Positions 36,283 to 49,400 of a stretch of 64,000 nt of DNA are shown one piece after another. The notes under the pieces were generated by a model that made no database searches, was not told the origin of the DNA, and was given only the letters and a program-made list of their open reading frames with translations. The position numbers were made by a program, and so were the translations under genes. Source of the stretch: Pomacea canaliculata (lineage: Eukaryota; Mollusca; Gastropoda; Architaenioglossa; Ampullariidae); NCBI RefSeq assembly GCF_003073045.1, contig NC_037593.1, positions 15,136,735 to 15,200,734 on the forward strand, read 5' to 3'. Position 1 is the first letter of the stretch. Every line of letters begins with the position of its first letter.

Positions 36283-36365
36283 TGCGTCAGAAGTCGGGTG
36301 GATCTTAATGCTGTGAATCTTAAAAAAAAAAAAAAAAATCCGGGTGGAACTAGTATAAATGAAAC
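36283..36365 (+). promoter_or_regulatory. Core promoter of metalloprotease copy 2
   Basis: TATAAATGAAAC at 36354 with TGCGTCAGAAGTCGGGT at 36283 parallels copy 1, but the upstream element has lost one half of the perfect CRE (TGCGTCA in place of TGACGTCA). The spacing to the TATA box is kept within about 10 bp, with an A-run inserted between. Confidence 0.55.
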
Positions 36366-38362
36366 ATCCCCTCTTTGTCTTTCACTTCTGCTTAAGTGCG
36401 TGCATCAAGTCCTGTAAAGCAGCTGGCTTTGGGCAACTGACGGACAACTCTTTAGTTTCACAGGCTCTCGAACTTCTATTTTCATCAACTGTCGAGGAAC
36501 TGAGCTGACCGTCGAAGGAATCTAACGATACAGGTTTAGGAATAACTTTCATTTCAGTCTGTTGGCGTAATCTTTATAAACAAAACTTTGAGAAAGTTAG
36601 GGTCGAGAAGTTTGTGTCCAGAGCAATCCACAGACCGAGTATTTCAGCCATGAGCAAAGTCTTCGGATGCGTGATTGTTCTTCTGCTGAGCACTGCTCTC
36701 GCCTCTCCGATTCTGAAAAACTCTCGACGATGATGGTGCTAAAGGTTTGTCATTTTATTTAATTATTTATGATTTCTTTCTTACCAACAGCAGTTACTTT
36801 GCAAAAAAAAAGCTACTTTTGCTTTTTTTTAAAAAATCCTAGGATGTTTGCAATTTTATTTCTTGTCCTAACCCTGACAAATTCAGTTTGTTCATACTGT
36901 AATAATTTTTATTCTTGTGTCATTCTGACATTTGACGATAGAAATTTAAAATGTAGTTTCTATTTCATTTTTGACATACCTTTCTAAGCCACATGTAATC
37001 TTCGTCCTCATAAATATCGGACGACTGTTTCTGTGCCACCAGTCTCGACATTTTATGGGTTTCTCACATGTATTACGCCTGTGCGATTAGAAGAGAAAAT
37101 CGACTATAACTTACAAAACTTAAACGCTTTTGATTATTTGTGGGGAAAAATATTACTGCCATGGTATCAGAATTGCGACAAATATATATAATCTAGCTAT
37201 AATAATAAGTACTACATGTTTTATTTAAATTTATTTCAATTTTTTTCTTTCTCTCTTTCTCTTCCTCTTTCTTCCTCCTCGTTTGACAGAGCTGGTCAAC
37301 GTTCAGCTTCTACATCATCTCAGCGATCACCGAGTCAGACGTGAAGCGGGAGTCTCCAGCATGCCAGACGTTATCGTGACGCAATTCCGGTTGTCAGACA
37401 ATGACGTTATTTTGAGACTTCGTCGGGTGTCGTACCCTAGGACCTACACGTTCGGCGACGTGATTGAGGAGCACACGCAGTCCCCTACGGTAAGTGATTT
37501 TAAATTCACGTCATCACGTCAGCCCAAGAACACAGGAGAAAACAATGATCGTCGCCTGCAACTCGCACGTGACAGTTCTTGATGTTCGTATCTTGTTTCG
37601 AGAGTTAATAGATGTAAAAGCAAAGGTGTCGTTTGTTTTTATTTTTGAACGTGAGACGAATTCAATGTGTTGAAATTTTTTTTATTTGAAAATATTGTTG
37701 ATTCAGGAGTCCTCTGTGTACGTCGATCCTTCACGATCTGCTGCCTTCATGGTCACAAAGTCGGAATATGACGATTACATCCTGGTACGTTCACCTCGTT
37801 TTCGTTCGACAACTGCGCGGATCCTGCAAAATTAATGGCTTTAAGTGGACGTTTACTGCTCGTAAAATCATTTGTTTATATTTTATTTATGTCAACTTAA
37901 GCTAGACGCTATACATTAATGTCCCCCGTTTTTTGGTCCTGCCTTCGTGTACCTTTTGGAACATAAAAAGAATCGTTTTAACTAATGTCTTTCTAGAAAT
38001 TATGGACTGGTGATCACTTTTTTTAAGTTTTCCATTTTTCTGCTTGCTCCAAAAATTCAACCGTGATGTGAAGACGATAAGGATGAATAGAAAACAGCGG
38101 CGAATAATTTTATTCTTCCTTTTTAAATCCATTTTTTACAGGAAGGAGATCTTCATCACGAAGGAAAACAACTTTATCTACGTCCAACTCGCAGCAGACG
38201 ATCAGCAGATGATCACAACGAACATGCAGTGTCCCCTGTGATTAACTCCACTGCCATTGACTTTGGCATGACTACTTTTACGTTGACGCCAGTAACAACA
38301 GCGATAATACAGGCAGAAGTGAATATTATTATCATTATTATTGATATAATCATCATCTTCCT

Positions 38363-38364
<2 letters not shown>

Positions 38365-38400
<36 letters not shown>
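38365..38400. repeat. (ATC)n microsatellite in intron 4 of copy 2
   Basis: Twelve or so trinucleotide units; copy 1 has a shorter (ATC)n run at the matching place (25528-25547), so the repeat predates the duplication. Confidence 0.85.
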
Positions 38401-38401
<1 letters not shown>

Positions 38402-41400
38402 TATGAATATACTGAATAAATGCAAGTATTTCTCATTATTTATTTATAGCTGATGAGGGAAGCCACAGAAGGAGACGACAAGCACAAACAACGACAGTGC
38501 ACACTGTTGAAATAACTGTCGTCGCCGATTTCAGAGCTTATTCCAAGTGAGTTCCAAACGACGAAAGGTTTAGTTTGTCAGATACATTTTAATGTGTTGT
38601 GTGTGCATGTGCGTGTGCGAGCGTGTTTGTGTGTTTGGTTTCTAAGTTCCTCACTGGCACTTATTTTTCTCTACTAAGGTATAAAAAAGTGAAAACGATA
38701 AAATCTTATCCACATAAAATATATTCTTACCTTACTAATCTTTGGTTTCTTAAATTTGTTGGAACATACACAAAGGTTCTAGAAATATTTCTTCAGAAAT
38801 CGTGCACCTTTCTTTTTCTACAGTTTTTGTAATTCTTTTCGTCTTCATGATTTCAGCTGGAACTCGCATTCTCCAACGGACACAGTGGGCAAGATGAGAA
38901 CATACTTCACTTACATTGCAGCCTCGGTAATAAAAAAATTTAATTCTGTTTTCAACTTGTCAGAAGAAATACACATGCACAGTTTTCTGTCTATATCAGT
39001 CTTTCCTGTTATTTTGGGGAAATTTCCAGTTTACAAAATATCTTTAAGTTCTGTAACATACCATTTAACTTCAAGTCTGCTTTGTTTGTTCTTAAATTAA
39101 GGGTTTGTATGATTTTCATCATGTTTCAGATGAGCAACATCTACAAAAATATCAACAAAATAGACAGCAGCATTGATGTCGTGCCGCTTATTACCAATTT
39201 CGTCGTTCTCACGGTAATGTCTTATCTTTTTATTTATCTGTCTGTCTGTCATTCCATATTTATGTTTTTCTGCCAGTTTGTCTGGCTGCCAGATTTCTGG
39301 TTGTCTGCGGACTGATAGACAAGAAGAGAGAGAGAATGGAGAAGAAGGATAGTTTTTTTAAAACCTTTTTCTTTTGTTAAATATTTGACTCGTGTACAAT
39401 GTTCCCAATCCAGACACCTCAAGCGTCCAGCTTCTCGGAGTCATTGACGACCAGCTCTGGCTCTATTCAGGGAAAAGCCTTCCTAGACTCCTTTACAAAA
39501 TGGATTCCAAGACAGACGAGCATCAAAGCAAGTGACCATTACATGGCGTTCACAGGGTAAGAATGATTGACTTAGTCTTAGACCATTGTAAACTCTCCTT
39601 CAGACATGACTTTCTTGCTGAAGAATTCTGGCATGGTAGTTTGCTGCTTCTGATCTTTTTATACCCGATCCCTATTCTTCGCAGTGCATTCGAACGAGAA
39701 ACTTATTCGGACTCCAAAACAGTTGTTTCGAAAATCTTTGTAAAAAATGTTTAAAGAGATGAAGAGAGCACTCTTCTTTCTGAAAGACAATTCTGTTTTC
39801 GGTTGTCTGCTTTGTTTTATTTTTAAAGCTAATTCGGTTTATAGTTTTCATGAGAGTTGTAGAGTTTATCGTTTATTTATGAGAGAAACATTTTCAAAAA
39901 CTATTTTTTGATGACTTACAATAGACCGGTTTCCAGTTTCGTTGTACCATCACATTCTTAAGAAAAAATTGAAACAGGTGGACATTGGTTGCTTACGATC
40001 TTGAACTTTCGAATACGATTATATTTGGTGACACTGGCGATAAAACGTACAGCGCAAGAATATATATATATATAGATATGCACGTGTTTTGATTTCAGAT
40101 AATTGCTTGATTTTCCAGTCTGTTTGGACAATGTTACCAATGACACATAGAAGTGGAGTTTTTTCCCGAAATATATTGTTCGTATTTGATAAAGGGATTT
40201 TTTCCTGAAAGTTCAGTGAAGTCAATTTGCGGTCAACTGTCACGCGCTTCTCATTTAGCAACCTATGTAAACACTCAGTCCCTGATTTCTTCAGATTTTT
40301 CATTCAGTTCGGAAGGGAAGGGAAATATGCATATATCGAAACTGGATACCGGTCTGGTATTTCATCTAATACCACCTTGCTGTGTGTTCACTGTCTTTTT
40401 TCTGCTTTGTACAGGTCTGAACTTACTTCAGCGGTTGGTAAGTATTGGGCTTTCTGAAAATATATTCTATTCCAATTTATGGACAGCACTATTTTTATCT
40501 TTTGAGATAACATGAATTAATTGCTGTTAGCTTACCATGTAAGAAAAACAGAAGAAGAAGAGTGAGGAGAAGAAAGAACAATAGTTAATAAATTTACAAA
40601 GAAAAAGCCTTGAAGTTACTGGTTTGAAAAATCCGTTTTTAATTTTTAGCACTTTGAAAATTTATTGGTGAACCTGTTTACTTTCTATTTAAGTCCTATT
40701 CGGAAGACTGCCCATTGCTAAAGCCAAAATTCAGTTCTTTAAACACAATTATATGTTCGATAGAAATTTAATAGAAAATATTTTGTGTCTAAAAAAAAAG
40801 TTAACATACAGAATCGATTGCTGCTGCGTACCAACATCCTCGGAGTAAATTCGAGGCTTGTTGGATCACGTGACCAGCGTTAGTCCTCCACTCCTAAGTT
40901 AATTTGTGAATAAATCAGCTTCCATCGGTCAGTCGTTCTGCTACTACCTCTCACAGTAACTAGTACCATTTGAATTTTTTCTTGTGAAGGGAAACAGGTG
41001 GGTGGTTGAAGGTGTATTATAGAACAATTTTGTTAATTTTTTTCCCCTTTGTTCCAGGTGTCGCAAACATGGCAGCCGCGTGCAGGGGCAGTGTGGCGGT
41101 GTCTGTGGTGCAAGACCAAATGCAGGCTAGTGTGGCCAACACTGCTGCCCACGAGCTCGGACACAGGTGAGTGAGAACCTGGCAGGTATCTCAACTGCTT
41201 TCTTTTAAAAGCCCATGACACAGTATTTCCCGGGAAAATTTAATTCTCACCTTTAATATCCATCCCAAATATACAGACCCTACAACAGTCATGTCCTCAA
41301 AACATTTAAAACTCCACCACAAAGACTATTACATTCACACATGAAATAAAAATATAAAAATTAATCAAAATAAAATATTGAAATACAAGCATGCCCTTGC

Positions 41401-44317
41401 AAGGTGTAACTACAAAACTGATGAAGAACTTGTCATCTGCTCGCAGCCTCAGTGCTGCCCACGACGGCGACGCTGGCTGCGACAACGCCAAGCACTACCT
41501 CATGGCGCCCATGCTTGTCGTACCCCCGAAGGACTCCCCTAAGCAACATCTTCACCTTCTCCACCTGCAGCATCAGCTCCATCAAGCGCTATTTGAGCAT
41601 GTATGTGTGTGTAGGTCAGCTTTCATGTGTGCGCATGTGTGCTTTGGGGAGAAGGGATAGTTTGTGTGTGAGTGTATGCGTTTATAGGTATATATTCGTG
41701 TATATATACGAGTTCGTGTATAGTGCATGTTTTATAGATTGTGTGCGTGTATGTTTATATATAGTGCGTCTTTTACAGTGTGTGTTTACATGGTGAATGC
41801 TTTCTAATATGTGTGTGGGTGCCATCATGCACTCAATCTTTTCTTTCAACGAAAACTCCACTGTTATCTTAAAAGTCAATTTCTAATGTTATTTCAAAAG
41901 CTAACGCACCATTTTGTTGTTGATTTTAGTCTGTTGCCATGTTTCTCTTTTTTTCCCCCAAGAACAACCTTTATTTTCACAACGGGTTTGCTGCAGACCT
42001 GTTGCTGTTCTGATTGTCTGACCAAGCGACTGACTGACTGCCCCATAATTTTACTTCGTCTCACATAAATGGTAATATTTGGAGTAGCTGTATATATGCC
42101 TTACCTCAGAGGTGGGCTTACAGTTCAAAGATCCGTTTTCAGGCAAACTTGCACACGTCCAGCCGCCACGACGGCCACAGGTGTGTTTGCCCAAGCAGCC
42201 AACGGACAGTTCATCAGCAACCCGGATCTTCAATGTCAAATGGCCCTGAATAATGCCCAAAGCCGAGTCTGCCAGGTAAGTCTTCTCCTCCTTCAGTGAC
42301 CACGACGATGCTTTATTAGATCCTTGTGGAAATAATACACCACTATCAGTAATAAAAGTCACCATAACACATTCACATTAAGCAATAAATAATATCAACC
42401 GGTCTTTCATCCACTCATGAGGCAGCAAGTGACAATACCATGGAAGTAAAAACTTGATACAGGTGAAACAGGGTATAGGGTAACAACGATACCTCGTGCT
42501 TTAACCGTTACTTCCCTTAACTGTTAGCTCTCTCACTCTCTGATGTGTATGCGCACCTGTGCGTCTGTGAGTCGCAAGCATGTGTGTAAAAATATCTTAT
42601 TCTTTAGTGTACCATACAATGTCTGTGTGATTCTGGCGGTCGTGGTTGACAATAATTATGCAAAAATCTACCGCTTGTCTGATCCTCACCTGAAACTTGT
42701 CCTGTGGTTTATACATAGTTCGATCTAGCTTTGACTGTTTCCCCGAACAGTCCTTATTTTTTCCTGTTCTGTTACCAGTGGCTTTAAAATCTAAATGAAG
42801 GGGGAAAATGCTGCACAGAGGCAATTGCGACATACACCTATCATGTAGAGCAAATTTCCACAACGACAAATTTCGTAGAGAGCATCCCAAATGAAAAAAA
42901 ACGGAGGGAGGAGAGGAAGAGAGCAAGTTGCGTGGGGAATACATATTCTTTTCCCCCCTCTATTGCAAGGGCCACCACGCTCTTTTCTCCATTCACCACT
43001 AACCCCCACCACATTCAAAACCGTTCGATCTGTTCAGCCTATATCATCGTCTGTAGTTCCTCCAGAGACGGGACGTCACCCAGGCACAATACCAGTTATT
43101 TCCCTTTGACTCGAAACCACTTTATTTACCAAAAAATGAGCTGTCAACCTCAACAAATTAGAAACAAGACATGAAGAGCTGTGGTTTCACTAATTCACAA
43201 CACTGAGTCAACAGCTAATTAAACTGATTCAAAAAATGGCAGATTGAAAGTTGACAATGATATCAGAGAGTTTGCGGGACATCATACCCTGACAACTCTG
43301 GGTATTTCGGCTAGTGCGTATGTGTGTGTGTATAGTCTTTGTACATGTGAGCACACATGAGACCAGTCTGTTAAAATGAATGACATAGCTGTTTGCTTAT
43401 TTGTTTTGACTAGTTTTTTAAATATTAATTTAATGTTATATTTACTGTATTTCTTTTGTTGACTTTGTTCGTCTTGTTGCAGCCTTCATAATCTATTTTC
43501 AAATATTGGAAACAAAATTCGCTTTATGCTTTTGCCCTTGCAACTATATGCTGTATTTACTTTTTGCTTGAATACTATTTTCTAAAAGTTAATTTTTCTG
43601 ATTTTATATACATATTTTTTTAAAACTTATTACTAAATTGTCCGTTTTCCTTTGCAGCAAATTAATAAGGGAGGGAATTCTTTTTGTTCTGGAATGCCGT
43701 GCAGCAAATCCAGTAACTACTGTCAGTTTGTTCTTCCTTTTGACGGCACGTCTTGTGGAAATGGATTGGTAAGTTGTGAGGGAAAACGAATAGTATATAA
43801 ACAGCAGCAAATAGTATATACAGCTGTAGCAGTTGTTAATTTTGTGGTGGTGTGGTCCATAAGAAGACTCGGTGACTGTTGTGGTAATGGGGAAGCAAAC
43901 ACTTGGCTGAGGTTCATTTACAAAATGGAAAAAAATTTAATGAACAACGGTTCTAACATTAATCTCTGCAATTTGCGTTAGTGATCTGTAAGAAACCATA
44001 AACATGTTTAACAATAATGCCAAAATAAATCTTTATCTCTCGTCACGTAGTTCCAGATTGCACTGTAATATTATTGTAACACATTGCAATTTAATTTCAT
44101 TGAAGAAACGTAGCTGTACAACGTATTGATAAAATGTTACTGTCGTCCCTGGACTATAAGACAATACTGGTGGAAAGCATATTTTACACTAATTTATTTA
44201 TGATTTAGGTTTGCTATCAGGGCCTGTGCGTCTCCAAAGCAACTGCTGGAACTGGGCAAAATGGACCAGGTCAGTAAGTCACAACGCACTAATTAGCTCA
44301 CCAGTCCTACAATCTAG

Positions 44318-44460
44318 GCAGTCACCACACCAAGTGATACAAAATGTGCAGACACTCCTATCACATCAGATGCCACAATTCTGCAGGCAAATACACCAAA
44401 TACACCTCACCGAGTGCCACAACTTAGCCAATCATCTCAACAAGCACCACTATATTGTCT
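44318..44460 (+). repeat. Relic of the Thr-rich stalk repeat inside an intron
   Basis: GCAGTCACCACACCAAGTGA and later GATGCCACAATTCTGCAGGC resemble the copy-1 stalk unit (GCAGTCACCACACCAAATGC; AATGCCACCATCTTGC...). It lies just after the exon-14 donor at 44270, so former coding repeats now appear to be intronic. Confidence 0.6.
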
Positions 44461-44492
44461 CCTCTGCATTGCCAACCACTGAACCATGCCAT

Positions 44493-44720
44493 TGGCTTTG
44501 TAGAGCCGAGTGGTTAGGGCACATACATGTATCCGAAACCAGCAGGACACGGTTCGATACTGCATGGTGCACCAAGTAGACCCAGCTGTTGAAAGGGTAA
44601 CTCCTTAGAGAGTTAGTGAAGATGAGATGAGGATGAGGAGGATGAGGAGGATGGGATGGATGGATGGATGGATGGATGATGATGATTGATGATGATTGAT
44701 GATGATTGATGATGATGACC
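44493..44720 (+). mobile_element. tRNA-derived SINE with (GGAT)n/(GATGATT)n tail
   Basis: The head carries AGCCGAGTGGTTAGG near 44504 (A box) and GGTTCGATAC at 44551 (B box) about 45 nt apart, as in Leu/Ser-type tRNAs, then a short body and a tail of GATGAGGAG, GGAT and GATGATT repeats. It is a different family from the SINE at 20122. No clear target duplication because of the repetitive tail. Confidence 0.7.
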
Positions 44721-45069
44721 ACTGGCCCCTGGAAAACAGCGATCTTAAACACGACTTATTTACCTTTTATCCACTTCCGCAGGAGCTACGACGCCTCGGA
44801 GCACCGGAACAGCAACTGCTGCCCCACCATCGACAGCAACACGTCTACCCGGCGGCAGTAACATCATACAATCTTACTATAACTGTCTCAGTAACTGCCA
44901 ACCTTACAATCAGTATATCTGTTTCAATCGCTGCCGTGTACTTTACTTCGGCTAGAATAGCAGCAGCAAAATACCAGGTTTTTTTTCCAAAAGTTGTCTT
45001 CCAATTTTTAATTATTTTTTTTATTTTGTACGCTTAAACGCCACTTAGAGAAATTAGTACTTCCAAAAT

Positions 45070-45075
45070 AATAAA
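45070..45075 (+). terminator. Candidate poly(A) signal of metalloprotease copy 2
   Basis: AATAAA 114 nt after the last stop codon; position relative to the stop is much closer than in copy 1. Confidence 0.45.
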
Positions 45076-46462
45076 GTACGTTGACTGAGAGACGCAGACG
45101 GTGAAGACTGTTGACAAACTACAATGAAGGCTACTTGTATCAATAATTAAAAGCTTTGCAGCTTTTAAAAGTTCTATGAGCAATCATAGATTGGTCTTTC
45201 TTGTTTGTTTGAACGAACTCAAAACTTTACAATAGTGAAATTTGAACGCTGATGTAAATACGTGCCATCTTTTTTATACATTTTACGTAGATACATACAA
45301 GCCAATCTTAGGATTTTGATTTATTATTTAATTTTGTTCATTTGTAATACGAATCTTCGGGTTGATATTTTTCTTTCCCATGTTGTGGAAGGGATCCATG
45401 TTGACGTTGATGATAAAAACCGATCGCGTGGGTCATACCTGCTATCACTGACTTACTAAGATAAACTAGCCTGTTTCCATATACATGTATATATATGTCG
45501 GCAGGAGGAGGAGAGGGGCGTTAATCTCTTAACTGTTTTGTCTAGAATGTATTGCCATCGTATTGTTTCTGTTTCTAGTTAAAATATTACATAGACTTTG
45601 TGATTTTCTGATGACAATCTGTCTCTAGGACAGCAATTTTAGTAATTAAAAGAATATTTGAATTGTTAAATGTGTTCGTTGTTTAATTTCGGTTCAGTGA
45701 GTCGAGTTAAGGGAGGTGCGTATTATGTACTCACTATATCCCTCCGTCCTACCCCGAGATCACTCGATCGTTTAAGTAGTGCTTGCTCTCTCTTTCTCCC
45801 TCGATCTCTCTAACCTCCTTTTTGCTCCACTTGTTTAAAAAAAATCGACGCTATAACTTTCCCTGTGATCATGGAATGATAAGCAAACATATTTTATGGT
45901 ATGTCATGATGGAATCGGGTGGGTTGGTGGCTTATTTGATAGCAAATTAAAGTGCTTTCATCTATAACGGGAGCACGCACGATGGCTGAGGGGGTGATGA
46001 AAGTCAGGGCGGGGGGTGATCAAAGACAGGGCGGGGGCTAAGTAATAAACAGTAACACCTCACTGACAACCAGCCTTGACCAGGCGATACATACAAAGAA
46101 GAAAAAGACATGAACCATATCATAAATTGTTTAGAATCTAAACAAATGTCTAAAAGATGTTCGTTCTGTTGGTGACGACCACAATTTTATACAAGTCGTT
46201 GGATTTACGTGGCGGCGTAAAGAACTAAAGATTAATTAAAATTAATTAATTCTGTCTTTTCTACAAAGATCATTATATGGGGATGATAGCATAAAATAAT
46301 ATAATTTAGAATTCGGTATTAATAATGTAAATAGATATAGAGGATGATCCAGTTTTAGAGCATTTTATCGTCTTCATTTACCCAGACGTTCGCAAACGTT
46401 CCACTGCGTGGGTCGAAGCACTTGAGTCGTTAGGAAACGCTCCCCAACCGGCGCGCACCAAA
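45076..46462. other. Intergenic region upstream of HMGCL
   Basis: No coding exon seen. The last 80 bases are richer in CpG (near ACGTTCGCAAACGTTCC) and probably contain the HMGCL promoter; there is no TATA box. Confidence 0.5.
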
Positions 46463-49400
46463 ATGGCGGTCCGGCTGTCGTCGGCTAGGATATTAAAATT
46501 TGGGAAAAGACTCTCCAGGTCGTACGCGCAAGTTGGGGTATGCTTTCCGATTAGACTTATTACTCGCGAATGCGATCCTGGCTATCAATGTTTTTTTCTG
46601 TCTCCTATTCCTACTTGCATGGCATTATATCACTGTAGTACCCGTGAATTAATGACATGTCACTCACTAGCACATCATCATCTGATGTGTTCATTCATTG
46701 ATGCACTCGCTTAACCCCATGGTTGTAGTTAATATTACACATCATTAATATAGAAAAGCGTGCAGATAACGTGACTATGCAAACAGGTATTTTGTGTGCA
46801 GTATGTTTGTGAGAGAGAGACTATTCTGTCAGTCTACTTGGAAAAAAAAAGGTTTCATCTCCTGTTTTTACATTTTTTTAAAAAAGTTCAATCTTATGCA
46901 AAGGTTAAGGCTAGAATATTGATCAGTTATTAATCAAAGCATTGTGCGTTCCATGATCCTTCTTCTGTAGAACTCTTAATTTCAAATTATATTCCACTGT
47001 TAAGTAGCTTACAGCAATCACCTCTAACTGTACAGGCTGGGCTGAGGAACTTGTATGCAATGACATGGGAACATGCAATATTTTCAGACTGGGCAGTAGG
47101 ATCATAATCCTTTTTGACATTCATTCTTAATGGCATGATGCAAGATATCACACATATATGTTCAGGCACATAGAGAACTTTGTATCTAATATATATATAT
47201 AGTTCTTAATGTTGACTACAACAAATTTTTTATTTGGATGACTGCGAATAAAATGTTTAGTGTTGTCTTTTGCATTTTTAGTCTTTAATAAGTAGCAAAC
47301 TGTAACTTGTTTCAGATAGCTGGTTTGCCTAGCTTTGTCAAGATAATTGAAGTGGGACCAAGAGATGGACTGCAAAACGAGAAAGTAAAGCTGCAAATAA
47401 TATATTAAATGTCTCTCATTATTCATTTATAGTTCAAAGCATAATAAATACAAAGTATATTCCTATTTAAGCTGTTTTCATACTTATGCTTAATTCTGTT
47501 ATTTGTTTTTTCCTTCTGTGGTTGTGTATATGTATTAATATGTGCATTTATGTTTACATCTTCAAGTATATTTTTGCATGTGTGTCAGCACATGTACATC
47601 ATAGATTAAACACTAAATTTACCTTGTTTTAAAGCACTTGATTTTTTTTATAATGTTCTGATGATACTTCATTGTCTGCATGACAGAATATAGTTCCGAC
47701 ATCTGTCAAGGTTGAGTTTATAAACAAGCTGTCAGAGACAGGTCTACCAGTTATTGAGGTCACCAGCTTTGTCTCACCAAAATGGGTTCCACAGGTTAGT
47801 TACAGTGTCTTTGCCTGTTTGTGAATTATAGAGTTATAAAATATTATTATTTTGGATAGGAAGTTCAAACTTAGTAGTGATGTTTGTGATTGCAAACACA
47901 ATGGTGGTGGATAAATTGAGCTCAGCATGGGATTACATGGGTAACTATATGCTTTAATTTTAGCTTCATCAAAATGCACTCATTGAAGAAGGAGTGGGGT
48001 ATTTTAGTAGGACTAAGGAGTGAAACGTTGTAAAGAAATGGGCAGAATAGGAACTTTAAAAACAAGAAAAAGAAACGGACAACACAGATTAACGGTGCTA
48101 CTCAAGAATAACAAAATTTTTTGCCATAGAGAATTTGCCAGTCTCATTTCCTGAGACTTTCTGTACAAAACTATAAGCTGCTTAAGATGGTTTCAGCTAT
48201 ATATTATTCCATTTTATCCAGATGGCAGATCATAATGAAGTGTTGTCAGCAATACACAGAAAACCAGGTGTGGTGTATACAGCTTTAACACCAAACTTAA
48301 AGGGCTTGGAGTCAGCTGTGAGTTTCATATTCTTCCCCTCCTAATCATGCTGCTTCTTAGTTTACTAGCTATAAAAAAGACTTCCAAAATTAACTCTTCA
48401 CAGTTTGGTTTATTATTTGTTATTGAAAAACCATACTTTCTCAAAGTTCAGGGAGACGCTGAGCTGTAAAGAGTTAATCTAACACAAAGATGTCTCATTA
48501 GTTTAAAGATAAAAAAAGGGAAGTGATTGGTAATCCATCAGTGATAAAATTTTGTAGTTTTATAATTATTCTGTTTATGGAAATATTGTATGTTAACATT
48601 TTGTTTTATTGTGAGGTGGTGGCAGTAAACAGGTAATTACTGTTTGTTTGGACTACAGGCAAGGGCAAGTGTATGACTATATGAAAAAAATTGAAGAAAA
48701 TTTATGAAGGTGATAGGTGTACTATTTCATGAAGACTTACTGGTGCCACACATCTTACTACTGGCATTCCTAAAACTGATAAATGAGTACAAAATTCATT
48801 TAGAAATTTCATCAACTTTCATTTTTGCTAATATTGGTTTAACATAGAACCAGCCACCATCTCCATTTCAACCACCTGATAAAATTATTTTCCACTGTTT
48901 AAATCATTAAGTCATGTATGTGTATCTGTCTGAGGCAGAAGTTTATTAATATTTCAGATAGCAGCCAATGTTTCAGAAGTGGCAATTTTTGGAGCTGCAT
49001 CAGAAACATTTAGTCGGTGAGTTTTTTTTTTCTGTGATGAGGAGAGAAGGAGAGCATGCACATACATACTGCTGATCTTTAGAAGCTTTCAGAATGTCTG
49101 TTAGCAGGACCAGACTTCAGTTATCATTGTACATTCTCTTTGTCATGTTATTCAATTTATTTACTGTTAATTATTGTGAATGCTCTGGTACATGTAAAAA
49201 ATATAGCTCATAGTTTAAGATTTATGTAAAAATTGTATCATACCCATTAGATACAAATTAAAATGGCCATTAGAGACAATAGTGCTGCATTGAAATGGCT
49301 GTATCTTGATATTACTGATATTAGATTTTTATTTTCCAGAAAAAATATCAACTGTTCTATAGAAGAATCTCTGGCCAGATTCAGTGATGTATTGGAGAGA

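Larger units (their letters stand above)
36650..44955 (+). pseudogene. Reprolysin-type metalloprotease, copy 2 (probable decaying paralogue)
   Basis: Exons match copy 1 nearly one for one: 36650-36744, 37290-37489, 37707-37784, 38142-about 38303, 38450-38546, 38857-38926, 39130-39213, 39414-39556, 40415-40437, 41058-41166, 41447-41600, 42143-42275, 43658-43768, 44209-44269 and 44783-44955. Kept features: signal peptide, RSRR and RRRR basic sites, zinc motif HELGHSLSAAHDGD, Met-turn YLMAP, cysteine-rich domain and a C-terminal CLSNC...CFNRC module. Breaks seen: one extra base in an A-run of exon 1 gives TGA right after the signal peptide; a one-base loss near 38267 in exon 4; the exon-4 donor reads AT where copy 1 has GT; a net 8-base loss near 41530 in exon 11. 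The Thr-repeat stalk of copy 1 survives only as degenerate repeats in the last intron, next to a SINE. The other exons have no stop codons, so decay is recent or some breaks are assembly errors. Confidence 0.75.
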
